Assembly (NCBI RefSeq): GCF_004364635.1
Contig: NZ_SOAX01000005.1
Location: forward strand, 208,714-255,639
Reading direction: 5' to 3'
DNA from: Halospina denitrificans
GTDB taxonomy: Bacteria; Pseudomonadota; Gammaproteobacteria; Pseudomonadales; Oleiphilaceae
DNA: 46,926 bases
The notes under the pieces were generated by a model that saw only the letters and a list, made by a program, of their open reading frames with translations, had not been told where the DNA came from and made no database searches. A program made the translations under genes and the position numbers. This document shows positions 34,254-42,202 of the stretch, in pieces. The first letter of the stretch is position 1. Each line of letters begins with the position of its first letter.

Positions 34254-35764
34254 GTTTGGGGCGGTCACTCATCAAAGGCTCTGTGTTCCGAGTCTCAAAT
34301 ACGCTGTTAGCAATGGCTGCCAGTTTTATCATGATGCCGGTCTTAATCGGCGAACTGGGAGACCGGTGGTATGGTATATGGAGTATTGTTGCGGGTTTTA
34401 TGGGTGTCTACCACACCTTCGATCTGGGCGTGACAAGTGCGGTTTCCCGCTATATCAGCCGGTACCTTGGAAAGGAAGATTATGAGCGCGTAAATGAGGT
34501 CGTTAATACCGGGCTTGTTATTTTTCTTGGGCTCGGGTTACTGGTCTGTCTATTTACGATCACGTTGGCCAACTTCTCTGCATATTTTGTTTCCAGCGAC
34601 GATGTTGAGATCATATCGCTTCTAATATTGATCACAGGTTTTTCGGTAGCTCTTGAGTTTCCCTTCAACGCATTCGCAGGTATTGCTGAAGCTAAGGCCC
34701 GTTTCGACCTTATAGCCATGTCCAGGATATTAGTCCTTATAAGCTCAACAGCGACCACCTACTGGTTTGTTACTCACGGTTATGGTGTGATCGCGATTGC
34801 GATTATAAGCTTTATAGCTTCCAGGGTTTCCAGTTTCTTATATTTCATGATTGCACGGCGATTATTCCCTAAATTAATCGTTTCTAGGCGACTCTTTAAA
34901 AAGGATACGGTCAAGGAACTATTCTCTTTCAGCATCTGGTCGTTCGCCGTTGAATTAACGTCAAATTTGCCTGGGCGGGCTAACCCGATGGTGATCGGAT
35001 ACTTTCTTTCTGCCTCTGCCGTTACGGAGTATGTGGTTGGTCAACGGCTGGTTGATTACTCAAAAAGGTTACTTTATCAAGCGACAAACATGATGACACC
35101 AGTCTTCACTCAGTACCATGCGAGGGACGATTACGCAAATATCAGGGAAAAATTGGTACTGGTAACAAGAATCAATGCTTGCTTGGGGATTCTGGCAATA
35201 AGTGGTCTTATTATCTTCGCGGATCTTTTCATCCGCCGCTGGATTGGTACAGGTTATGATGAGAGCTACCTGGTTGTCGTGGCGCGAGTTTTTGGCGCAA
35301 TGGGTATTTTTATTTTTTCGCCGGTAAATAATATTCTCTATGCTATAAATCGTCACAGCCTTATCGCAAAGATCACTTTCTTTGAAGGCATTACCATTGT
35401 TCTACTTGCCATTTACCTTGTTAATGAAATCGGCATTATCGGCGTTGCGTTGGCGTCGGCAGTACCGGGAATTCTGGGTAGAGGGTTTCTATTACCTTTA
35501 ATGTGCTGCCGTGTGATTTCACTTAATTACTTCACCCTAGTGCGAGAGGTGCTTCCGATTTTTATCGTAGGTTCAACATTGGGCGCTTCCGGCTATTATT
35601 ATCTGGGAACTATAAATATTGAGGCGCATTATATTGAGATTTTATCCGCAGCACTATGTTTCAGCGTTGCGTACGGTTTAATCATGGTTTTATTTATGCT
35701 CAAGAGCAATGAACGAGCTCTGCTTTTGAGGGCTATGCCATTTCTGAAAAAAACGGGACGCTAA
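34250..35764 (+). CDS. wzx: Polysaccharide flippase (Wzx/MATE-like)
   Basis: The product is 504 aa and mostly membrane helices, about a dozen or more. The start GRSLIKGSVFRVSNTLLAMAASFIMMPVLI and the segment WYGIWSIVAGFMGVYHTFDLGV are typical of Polysacc_synt/Wzx proteins. It would move the finished lipid-linked repeat across the inner membrane for the Wzy at 28311. The symbol is by function, not by close orthology. It is coupled to the preceding GT2 by ATGA. Confidence 0.88.
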   Translation: MSLGRSLIKGSVFRVSNTLLAMAASFIMMPVLIGELGDRWYGIWSIVAGFMGVYHTFDLGVTSAVSRYISRYLGKEDYERVNEVVNTGLVIFLGLGLLVCLFTITLANFSAYFVSSDDVEIISLLILITGFSVALEFPFNAFAGIAEAKARFDLIAMSRILVLISSTATTYWFVTHGYGVIAIAIISFIASRVSSFLYFMIARRLFPKLIVSRRLFKKDTVKELFSFSIWSFAVELTSNLPGRANPMVIGYFLSASAVTEYVVGQRLVDYSKRLLYQATNMMTPVFTQYHARDDYANIREKLVLVTRINACLGILAISGLIIFADLFIRRWIGTGYDESYLVVVARVFGAMGIFIFSPVNNILYAINRHSLIAKITFFEGITIVLLAIYLVNEIGIIGVALASAVPGILGRGFLLPLMCCRVISLNYFTLVREVLPIFIVGSTLGASGYYYLGTINIEAHYIEILSAALCFSVAYGLIMVLFMLKSNERALLLRAMPFLKKTGR

Positions 35765-35765
35765 T

Positions 35766-36485
35766 TTGCGATTTAATTTCTCTTATGGGGACCTGGTGGC
35801 CGTTGTTGGTACTAAAGACAGTTTTTCTGGATGCGCGCATGAGTCTCTTATTAATTATGAAAACAGTGAGCTCTATTCTCTTGACTACTTTACCAAAGAG
35901 TCGTTGAATGACGTTTTTTACCGAACTAATGCAAATCTGGTTATCTTCCTCGACCGTCTTCTGGAAAACAGGATTTATGGGGTGAGAGATATTGTAAAAA
36001 TAATGTCTGATCACCGAGCCATTGGTGCTTTGGTTGGATTGGAATCGCCTTACCTGTTGCCTGATCCACCGTGGCCTGTTTGTTTTTTTAGGCCACGCGA
36101 TTATCTTTCTTATAATATTGATCTGTTAAAAGAAAAGAGTTACGCGCTTCGGACCCAGGACGCGATGCCTATTGCTATCTATAGATCCGCCCTTAAAAGG
36201 GTAGGATACCTTTCAAAGCCCTCAACTTTTTCACCTTGGCTCTATGCGATGATGAAGTTTAATCGATTTTTCGCCATTGGCGGACTACCATTTATAAAAA
36301 CGGTACAGTCAGAAAGATATCGAATAAGCCAAGATGAAAAAATCCGATTTCTTTTAACGTTGTTTCACAGTGAAAATGATCCAGTGGCGCGCCAAACGTA
36401 TCTGGCGACAGCGTACAGCATTATAAAAGACCAAAACATAATTTTCCGGATAAAAACAATTATCAAATTTAAGATCGCATCCTAA
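35766..36485 (+). CDS. Unknown protein of 239 aa between flippase and sulfotransferase
   Basis: I do not recognise a family. The TTG start at 35766 follows the flippase stop by one base. The N-terminal third has alternating strand/helix segments (YGDLVAVVGTKD, NANLVIFLDRLLEN, AIGALVGLESPYLL). The C-terminal half is basic and helical (LYAMMKFNRFFAI, RQTYLATAYSIIK). There is no signal peptide or clear membrane segment. Position suggests a cytoplasmic polysaccharide-modifying or accessory protein. AT-rich like its neighbours. Confidence 0.6.
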   Translation: MRFNFSYGDLVAVVGTKDSFSGCAHESLINYENSELYSLDYFTKESLNDVFYRTNANLVIFLDRLLENRIYGVRDIVKIMSDHRAIGALVGLESPYLLPDPPWPVCFFRPRDYLSYNIDLLKEKSYALRTQDAMPIAIYRSALKRVGYLSKPSTFSPWLYAMMKFNRFFAIGGLPFIKTVQSERYRISQDEKIRFLLTLFHSENDPVARQTYLATAYSIIKDQNIIFRIKTIIKFKIAS

Positions 36486-36727
36486 ATATTATGCCGCTGC
36501 CCCTCGATGGACTTTACAAAGCAATATATTACGAATTCATCTCTCCGAGAACCCAAATTTCCCAGATTGTTGAGTAGAATCACAATTAGGCAGTGATATA
36601 GATGGATTGTTATACACCGTCTTTAACAATAAAGCCTGTTCGGTGTGTCTTTGATGAACGTTGGCGTGCCCGCGTAACGGAGGGGAGGGCATGCTCCGTT
36701 GGCCCTGTATGGAGGCGTAAGTCCGGC

Positions 36728-37606
36728 ATGTTAAGTAAAATTAAGTCGATTACAAATAATCGCATTCTGTCAGCGATAGACCACAAAATAGTCAGAAGAT
36801 CATTCTTTGAGAATCCCGTTTCGGAGAGGATCAATCAGAGAAAAATTATTTTTTTCCACCCTCCGAAGTGCGGGGGAACTTCCGTGGCGGATGCGCTTCA
36901 TGGCCGATTCGGTAATAATAGAATAGAGTCTGCAGAGAAAACTTTCAGTCTTGACGCCATAGGCTCGCGACGCGCGGCAGAACTTCTCGGTATTACGATT
37001 GGTGGGTATCGGGAGAATTTATTAGCCTACGCACTGGAAACTAAAGGTATTAGATATGTTGAGGGGCATTTCCCCTTTAGCACCCGTGTACTTCAGGGCA
37101 AAGAGAGAAGTTTTGACTATATTACGGTCTTAAGGGATCCTAAAGAACGGCTCTTGTCTCATTACTATTTTAACAGGACTAAAAGTGAGCGTGATCATTT
37201 TCCAATCGATATTTCTCTGGAAGAATGGCTGGAAACGAAACAAGCACGCGCAGCCGGGACTATTTTTCTACGAATGTTTTGTGGTGACGTCGAATTGGCT
37301 GAGTCATTGCAGGAATACGGAAATAACGATGAGGCCCTCACTTCTGCTATTGACTGTGCAATTGGAAATCTTAATAAATTTACTATTGCGTCAGATATCA
37401 ATTACTTTGAGGATTACTTTAGATCCTTGTATTCGATCGATTTGCATTTGAATAGGAAGAATAAAAACCCAGAATCAGATTATTCTCGGCTCAAAGACCA
37501 ACCTAAATATATTCAAGACAAGATCCATGAGATCTGCGATCCGGATATCAGAATCTACGAGACAGTAATAGAGAATGCGTATAGCGGCCCTGTTAGGGAA
37601 TCATAG
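36728..37606 (+). CDS. Sulfotransferase family protein
   Basis: The product is 292 aa from ATG 36728. The PAPS 5'-phosphosulfate loop FFHPPKCGGTSVADAL lies near residue 41 and the 3'-phosphate motif ITVLRDPKERLLSHYYF near residue 132, as in the Sulfotransfer_2 group. It would place sulfate on a sugar of the EPS. The frame is open back to ATG 36602, but the extra 42 residues are atypical and lie over an inverted repeat (AACGGAG/CTCCGTT, 36676-36700). GGAGG before 36728 is a little far, so the start is not certain. Confidence 0.82.
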   Translation: MLSKIKSITNNRILSAIDHKIVRRSFFENPVSERINQRKIIFFHPPKCGGTSVADALHGRFGNNRIESAEKTFSLDAIGSRRAAELLGITIGGYRENLLAYALETKGIRYVEGHFPFSTRVLQGKERSFDYITVLRDPKERLLSHYYFNRTKSERDHFPIDISLEEWLETKQARAAGTIFLRMFCGDVELAESLQEYGNNDEALTSAIDCAIGNLNKFTIASDINYFEDYFRSLYSIDLHLNRKNKNPESDYSRLKDQPKYIQDKIHEICDPDIRIYETVIENAYSGPVRES

Positions 37607-37622
37607 CCGATCCAGAAAGCTT

Positions 37623-38585
37623 TTATTTAGGGGATTCTGCCTGGGCTTGGTTGGTTTCTAAGGGGTGTTCATGCATGAAATAGTGTGCAACACCTCTTGC
37701 ACTCCAATAGGACATTTCTAAGTCAAAGGCTTTGTTTCTGTTTCCAATAGCCTTCGCTATTGTTTTCTGAACGTATAACGTAACTAGCTTCCGATATAAA
37801 AAGCGTGGTATCCCCAGGAAAAACGGCATTTTTTCGAGATTAGGTGAATTTGCTGCTTTTCCTTTCCCCATTCTTAAAGCTCTGCCTTTTAACCATGTGA
37901 GGGACATCTGTTCGGGTCTGATTTGATGAAGAACGTTGGCATCAGGAAGATAAATCGCTTTAAAACCAGCTGCTTCTGCTGGGATTAAGAGGGAGGCCTC
38001 ACTGCCCATGGTGTATTTAGGATTCTGGGATGGGCCGATAGAAGGGTCAAATGTAAATCCAGCTTCGAATACACGGCGGCGTACTGCCATGTTTGGGCCC
38101 CAAACCTGTGAAGCGGGCATAGGAATATCTTTGTCCCCGAGATCGAGATCCACAAACGCAACTTTAGAGATTGGATGTTGCAGGTCGATTATGGGGTCAA
38201 GCTGCCTTGTATCAGGAAAATGGGGCGTTATTTTCCCTCCAAAAAGATCGTATTCCGAATGGCGTATAGAACCTTCAAACAGCGCCTGTAGCCAATTCTC
38301 ATCCGCAATGACATCGTCGTCAGTAAATACGAGCAAGTCGCCTTTCGCGATTTGCATACCCTTGAGTAATGCGGAGTTTTTTCCTGGCGCAGCTTGTCTG
38401 AGATAGGTGACATCTATCTCGTGGGAGTAGCTTTCTACGATAGTTTGCGTGGAGTCCAAACATGCATTGTCTATAACGACCAGTTCCCATGTCAGGTCGT
38501 CGGTATGTAGGCGTACAAAGCTTTTGAGCGTCTTTTTGAGTATGTCTTCACGAGCGTAAGTGGCTAGCAAAACGCTTATATCCAT
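37623..38585 (-). CDS. Family 2 glycosyltransferase
   Basis: The product is 320 aa. MDISVLLATYAREDILKKTL, LVVIDNACLDST, APGKNSALLKG and LVFTDDDVIADENWL form the GT-A core. WGPNMAVRRRVFEAG and FFLGIPRFLYRKL match the paralogue at 33333. It converges on the sulfotransferase gene with a 16-base gap and so has its own promoter near 38600-38700. It closes the variable EPS region. Confidence 0.9.
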   Translation of the reverse strand: MDISVLLATYAREDILKKTLKSFVRLHTDDLTWELVVIDNACLDSTQTIVESYSHEIDVTYLRQAAPGKNSALLKGMQIAKGDLLVFTDDDVIADENWLQALFEGSIRHSEYDLFGGKITPHFPDTRQLDPIIDLQHPISKVAFVDLDLGDKDIPMPASQVWGPNMAVRRRVFEAGFTFDPSIGPSQNPKYTMGSEASLLIPAEAAGFKAIYLPDANVLHQIRPEQMSLTWLKGRALRMGKGKAANSPNLEKMPFFLGIPRFLYRKLVTLYVQKTIAKAIGNRNKAFDLEMSYWSARGVAHYFMHEHPLETNQAQAESPK

Positions 38586-38825
38586 AAAAGCTCTTCGTTC
38601 TCGGTGCGACCTTTGGGATTGCGACCTTGGTGCTATTGCCGCAGATTTAAGGGCTTTTCGGCGATCTTAATGAGTTGAAGAAATAAAATCATATTGTGGA
38701 CCCTGAATCGCGGATATTTTACCTGATTTGATCCTTTGGTTGTGGAACGGATTCAAAATATTGCGGAATTACTGAATTAGCTGACGCGGGATGTGCGGAG
38801 TGGTTAAGGGTCGGGTGGGAGGAAA

Positions 38826-38852
38826 CCCCAGTGCCGGAAGACGGCACTGGGG
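38826..38852 (-). terminator. Strong hairpin after the lipoprotein gene
   Basis: CCCCAGTGCCG (38826-38836) pairs perfectly with 38842-38852 across a five-base loop, just beyond the minus-strand stop at 38866. The T run on the minus strand is short (GTTTCC), so strength as an intrinsic terminator is moderate. Confidence 0.65.
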
Positions 38853-38865
38853 AACGATTACAAGT

Positions 38866-41800
38866 TTAGAACTTGAAGGCCTCCAGGTTGTTGGTGAACA
38901 CCGTACCTCTGGTGTCGCCGCCCCCGAACACGTACACGCGATCCGCGATGGTGCCGAATGCGGCACCGTGTTTCGGTGTGGGCACGGGTGTCAGGGTGCG
39001 CCAGGTGTCCGTGGCCGGGTTATATTCCTCGTTCTGCGGGAAGACACCATTGCCGGTACCACTGTCCTCGCCACCCATCACCTGGGCTCGTCCATTCAGG
39101 GTGCCGACCACCATGGTACGTCGTCCGGTTGGCATGGGTGCCTTAGCCGTCCAGGTTCCGCTTGAAGGCGAGTACATCTCCACGGAATTCAGGGTCCCAT
39201 CAATGGTGGTGCCGTCCGCGTTCCGGGTGCGGCCGCCGAAGACGTACAGGTTGCCGTCCAGCACTGCGGTACCCGGGTTGTCCCGTCGGGTGGTCATGGG
39301 GGTGCCTGTGGACCAGCTGTTATTGGCGGGATTGTAGATCTCGACCACGTCAACCGAAGCGCCGTTGTTAGCCATGCCGCCAACCACGTGGATCCGGTTC
39401 CCGACAACTTCTGCAGATGCTCCGCCACGGGGGGTGGGCATGGGGGCGAGGGTGGTCCATTTACCGGTTGAGGGATTATAACGTGTGGCGCTGCCAACGG
39501 CGCCGGAGAACGGGGCTTTAGAGCCGCCGAATACATAGAGCTCGCCTTTATAGGCGATGCCCGCGGGGTTCTCCACGCCCGGGCCGGGCAGATCGTTGCC
39601 GACAGACCAGCTATTGGTCTTGGTGTTATAAATCAACAGGCTGTTCAGGTGGCCGCTCGAATCCTTGCCGCCGACCGCATAGAGCTTGTTACCCAGCGCG
39701 ATGCCCCTTGGGTCGAGGACCTGGAACGGGCCGGCACTGAGTCCTTCCCAGCATCCAAGACTGACCGGCTCATGGGCGCTGACCTTGTCGCCGCCAAACT
39801 CGCCCACAAAGATAACCCCGTCAGGGTTGATGGTCATCGGCAGCGGGTCGTTGAAGCCGGTTATCAACGGTTCACCTTCAACAACGCCAGTGCCACTGTC
39901 GTTGAGGCGCATACGGAAAACGTCGTCGCCCAGCGAGTAGTTGGTGATCAACAGTTGGCCGTTGAGTGTCTCTCCAATACAGCTTTGCGGTGCGCTGTAC
40001 TCGACAATGGCGTTGGACGAGGTGTTGTTGCCGATGGTATAGATCGGGGGCTCGTAATTCTGCAGCGGAGCGACATTCTGGAAGCTGCCGTCCTTGAACA
40101 CACACTCGTCCCGGTAGGGGTTGGGGTGGCCGTAATATTTCCCTTCCTCAAGCTTCAGGAGAATATCCGGCTGAGAGCCCGGGTTGTGCCCACCATTGAG
40201 GTAGGAGGTCGTGGAGGCCATGCCAAGGCATTCAGGCTCAGGGCTCGGGGGGTAGGTCCCCGTGACGCCCAGGCCGTTGTCCGGCGCGTAGATGTTGCCA
40301 TTCGAGTGGAAAACGAAGTCATACATGTTGCGTAGCCCGGTCGAATAGGGGACCACGTCGCAGGGCGGCTTACCGAAGATGTTGCTGGCGTTATTGCAGG
40401 TGCCGTCGAACCCGGCGGCGAACACATTCGCCACAAGCAACGCAGCACTCAGCGGCTGCTCCTTCATGGTCCCAAACTCGGTCTTGGCGCTGTTGGGCCC
40501 ACCGGCGCCGGTATTGCCGCCCTGGGCGATGTAAAGGCGATTGTCCGGCCCGAAATGGATTGAGTTGGTACCGTGATTGGCCTTGGCCCGCGGAAGCCCG
40601 GTGATGGGGTGCGTCACAGTGCTGAAGTTGGCTCCGGACAGGTGGCTGATCATGCCGGAGTTGGGCTTGCCGTCATCGATGGAGGGTGACGAGTGGCCCA
40701 CCCACAGGTCCATATTGGAGGCCGTGGCGTTGGGGCCAACGGTAATGCCGAGCGTCAGGCGCGGGCCTACGGCGTCCACCAGGCTGGTGATCTCCTGGTC
40801 ATCAATCACATTCATGTCCCCGTCAAAGGTGAGCGCATGAATCAGGCCAAAGAGCTCGGTCACGTACAGCCGATCATCCGGGCCCCAGACCATTGAGGTC
40901 GGGAACTCGAGCGGGTGGGTCTTTTTCAGGAACTCCACGCTGCCTTCCGATGGGATTGTGTTGCCATCGCTAATGAGCGAGAAGTCATCGAAGACGTACT
41001 GCAGGGGAGCGGGCCCGTTGCGATGGGTTGCCATGATACCGGTGAAGTTGCGTGTGCCAATCTCCGGGTCTATGCCCGCCGCGTCGAAACCGAAAAACTC
41101 TGTCGGGGGGCTGACGGTGCCGAGTGCGACCGTGCTGCCGTCGTCGATGCGGTAGGATGCGGATACGGTCCGCTCGAATGGATCCACCAGAAGGGACAGG
41201 GTCAGGTTACTTGATGACAGGTTGTCCATGACCTTGCTGCCTCCGGTCACGCGCTCGCCGGCCACTTCCAGTACGTACTCGATCTCGGTGCCCGAGGGTT
41301 TGGAGATGACCACGGCCTTGACGTAGTTGTCCTGATCGTTGCCGAACCAGAGCCCGGCCTGTTCAGAGTTGCCTGAGCCTTCGGGCGGGTTGATCAGCTG
41401 TGTGGAGATCAAGGTCTTCTGGTTGGGCGGCTGGAAACCGACACCCAGTGCGTTATCCAGGGCATTGTCGCCAAGGTAGGCAATTCCTGCAGTGGTGGTG
41501 ACGGTAAGCGTCCCGGCAAGGAGGTCCAGATCAAGGTTCTGGGGCTTGTAGCCGTCGCCGGTGGCGGGTTTGTCGATCCAGGTGAATCCCGTGCCCAACC
41601 CGGCCTCGTCCCGCAGCCCGCCGGCCTCTTCCGTAAAGCTCAGTTGATAGGGCACGTTGACCCGGGCGTTACCGCAAACGGAGGGCGCACACTTGTCCGG
41701 GCCACTGTATTCGAGCTCCACAGAGACATCCAGGGGCGGCTGGCCATCAGAGGTGATCGATATTACGCCTTCATGGGTGCCGAAAGCGAGCGTGCTTTCA

Positions 41801-42129
41801 TCGGTGCTGACGGTCAGGGTGGCGGGCGTTGTCCCGGCTGTTTCCGAGAGGTTAATCCACGGCTGATTGGAGGAAAGGGCGAAATCCGCACTGCTTCCGG
41901 AAACGGTCAAGACATCCAGGTTACGGTTGCCGGCGGAGTTATCCGGTGTTGCCGTGAAAAACAGGGCATTTGGATCGCTTTGAATACGCTGGTCCGTTAA
42001 TTCGGTTTCATCGCTGTCGGGGCGAGCGTTCGGGTCTTCCGGGTCGGAGCCGCCGCCTCCGCTGTCGGAGCAGGCGGTCAGTATCGCGGCGGATATTGCA
42101 ATTGCTACTGCGTATCTGAGGTGTCCCAT
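38866..42129 (-). CDS. Large secreted lipoprotein: BACON-like, sugar-dehydrogenase-like propeller and Kelch repeats
   Basis: The product is about 1087 aa. A lipoprotein signal ends AAILTACSDS. A BACON-like domain follows (FALSSNQPWINLSETAGTTP), then a lectin-like jelly roll (about residues 150-370). Next is a beta-propeller like soluble aldose dehydrogenases (FPTSMVWGPDDRLYVTELFG, NHGTNSIHFGPDNRLYIAQG, TGLRNMYDFVFHSNGN). The last 300 residues are about five Kelch repeats (NKLYAVGGKD, GELYVFGGSK, NRIHVVGGM, GNLYVFGGRTRN). ATG 42129 is chosen because AAGGAG lies eight bases upstream. It lacks a PEP-CTERM tail. It is a tandem paralogue of the next gene; the function is probably glycan binding or oxidation at the surface. 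Confidence 0.8.
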   Translation of the reverse strand: MGHLRYAVAIAISAAILTACSDSGGGGSDPEDPNARPDSDETELTDQRIQSDPNALFFTATPDNSAGNRNLDVLTVSGSSADFALSSNQPWINLSETAGTTPATLTVSTDESTLAFGTHEGVISITSDGQPPLDVSVELEYSGPDKCAPSVCGNARVNVPYQLSFTEEAGGLRDEAGLGTGFTWIDKPATGDGYKPQNLDLDLLAGTLTVTTTAGIAYLGDNALDNALGVGFQPPNQKTLISTQLINPPEGSGNSEQAGLWFGNDQDNYVKAVVISKPSGTEIEYVLEVAGERVTGGSKVMDNLSSSNLTLSLLVDPFERTVSASYRIDDGSTVALGTVSPPTEFFGFDAAGIDPEIGTRNFTGIMATHRNGPAPLQYVFDDFSLISDGNTIPSEGSVEFLKKTHPLEFPTSMVWGPDDRLYVTELFGLIHALTFDGDMNVIDDQEITSLVDAVGPRLTLGITVGPNATASNMDLWVGHSSPSIDDGKPNSGMISHLSGANFSTVTHPITGLPRAKANHGTNSIHFGPDNRLYIAQGGNTGAGGPNSAKTEFGTMKEQPLSAALLVANVFAAGFDGTCNNASNIFGKPPCDVVPYSTGLRNMYDFVFHSNGNIYAPDNGLGVTGTYPPSPEPECLGMASTTSYLNGGHNPGSQPDILLKLEEGKYYGHPNPYRDECVFKDGSFQNVAPLQNYEPPIYTIGNNTSSNAIVEYSAPQSCIGETLNGQLLITNYSLGDDVFRMRLNDSGTGVVEGEPLITGFNDPLPMTINPDGVIFVGEFGGDKVSAHEPVSLGCWEGLSAGPFQVLDPRGIALGNKLYAVGGKDSSGHLNSLLIYNTKTNSWSVGNDLPGPGVENPAGIAYKGELYVFGGSKAPFSGAVGSATRYNPSTGKWTTLAPMPTPRGGASAEVVGNRIHVVGGMANNGASVDVVEIYNPANNSWSTGTPMTTRRDNPGTAVLDGNLYVFGGRTRNADGTTIDGTLNSVEMYSPSSGTWTAKAPMPTGRRTMVVGTLNGRAQVMGGEDSGTGNGVFPQNEEYNPATDTWRTLTPVPTPKHGAAFGTIADRVYVFGGGDTRGTVFTNNLEAFKF

Positions 42130-42168
42130 GAGAGTCACTCCTTTGAGTATGAGTCCAGTAGAGAAGGG

Positions 42169-42189
42169 GCGCGACCAACGGCGTCGCGC
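42169..42189 (-). terminator. GC hairpin between the two tandem paralogues
   Basis: GCGCGAC (42169-42175) pairs with GTCGCGC (42183-42189) across seven bases, 14 bases after the stop of the larger gene. There is no T run, so it may only attenuate read-through into the lipoprotein gene. Confidence 0.4.
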
Positions 42190-42202
42190 ATCAGAGCTGT
42201 TT

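Noticed and set aside
39649-40335. Plus-strand frame of 228 codons and similar frames opposite the giant proteins
   Set aside because: They are antisense to well-supported domain sequence and recur in both paralogues only because of the duplication.
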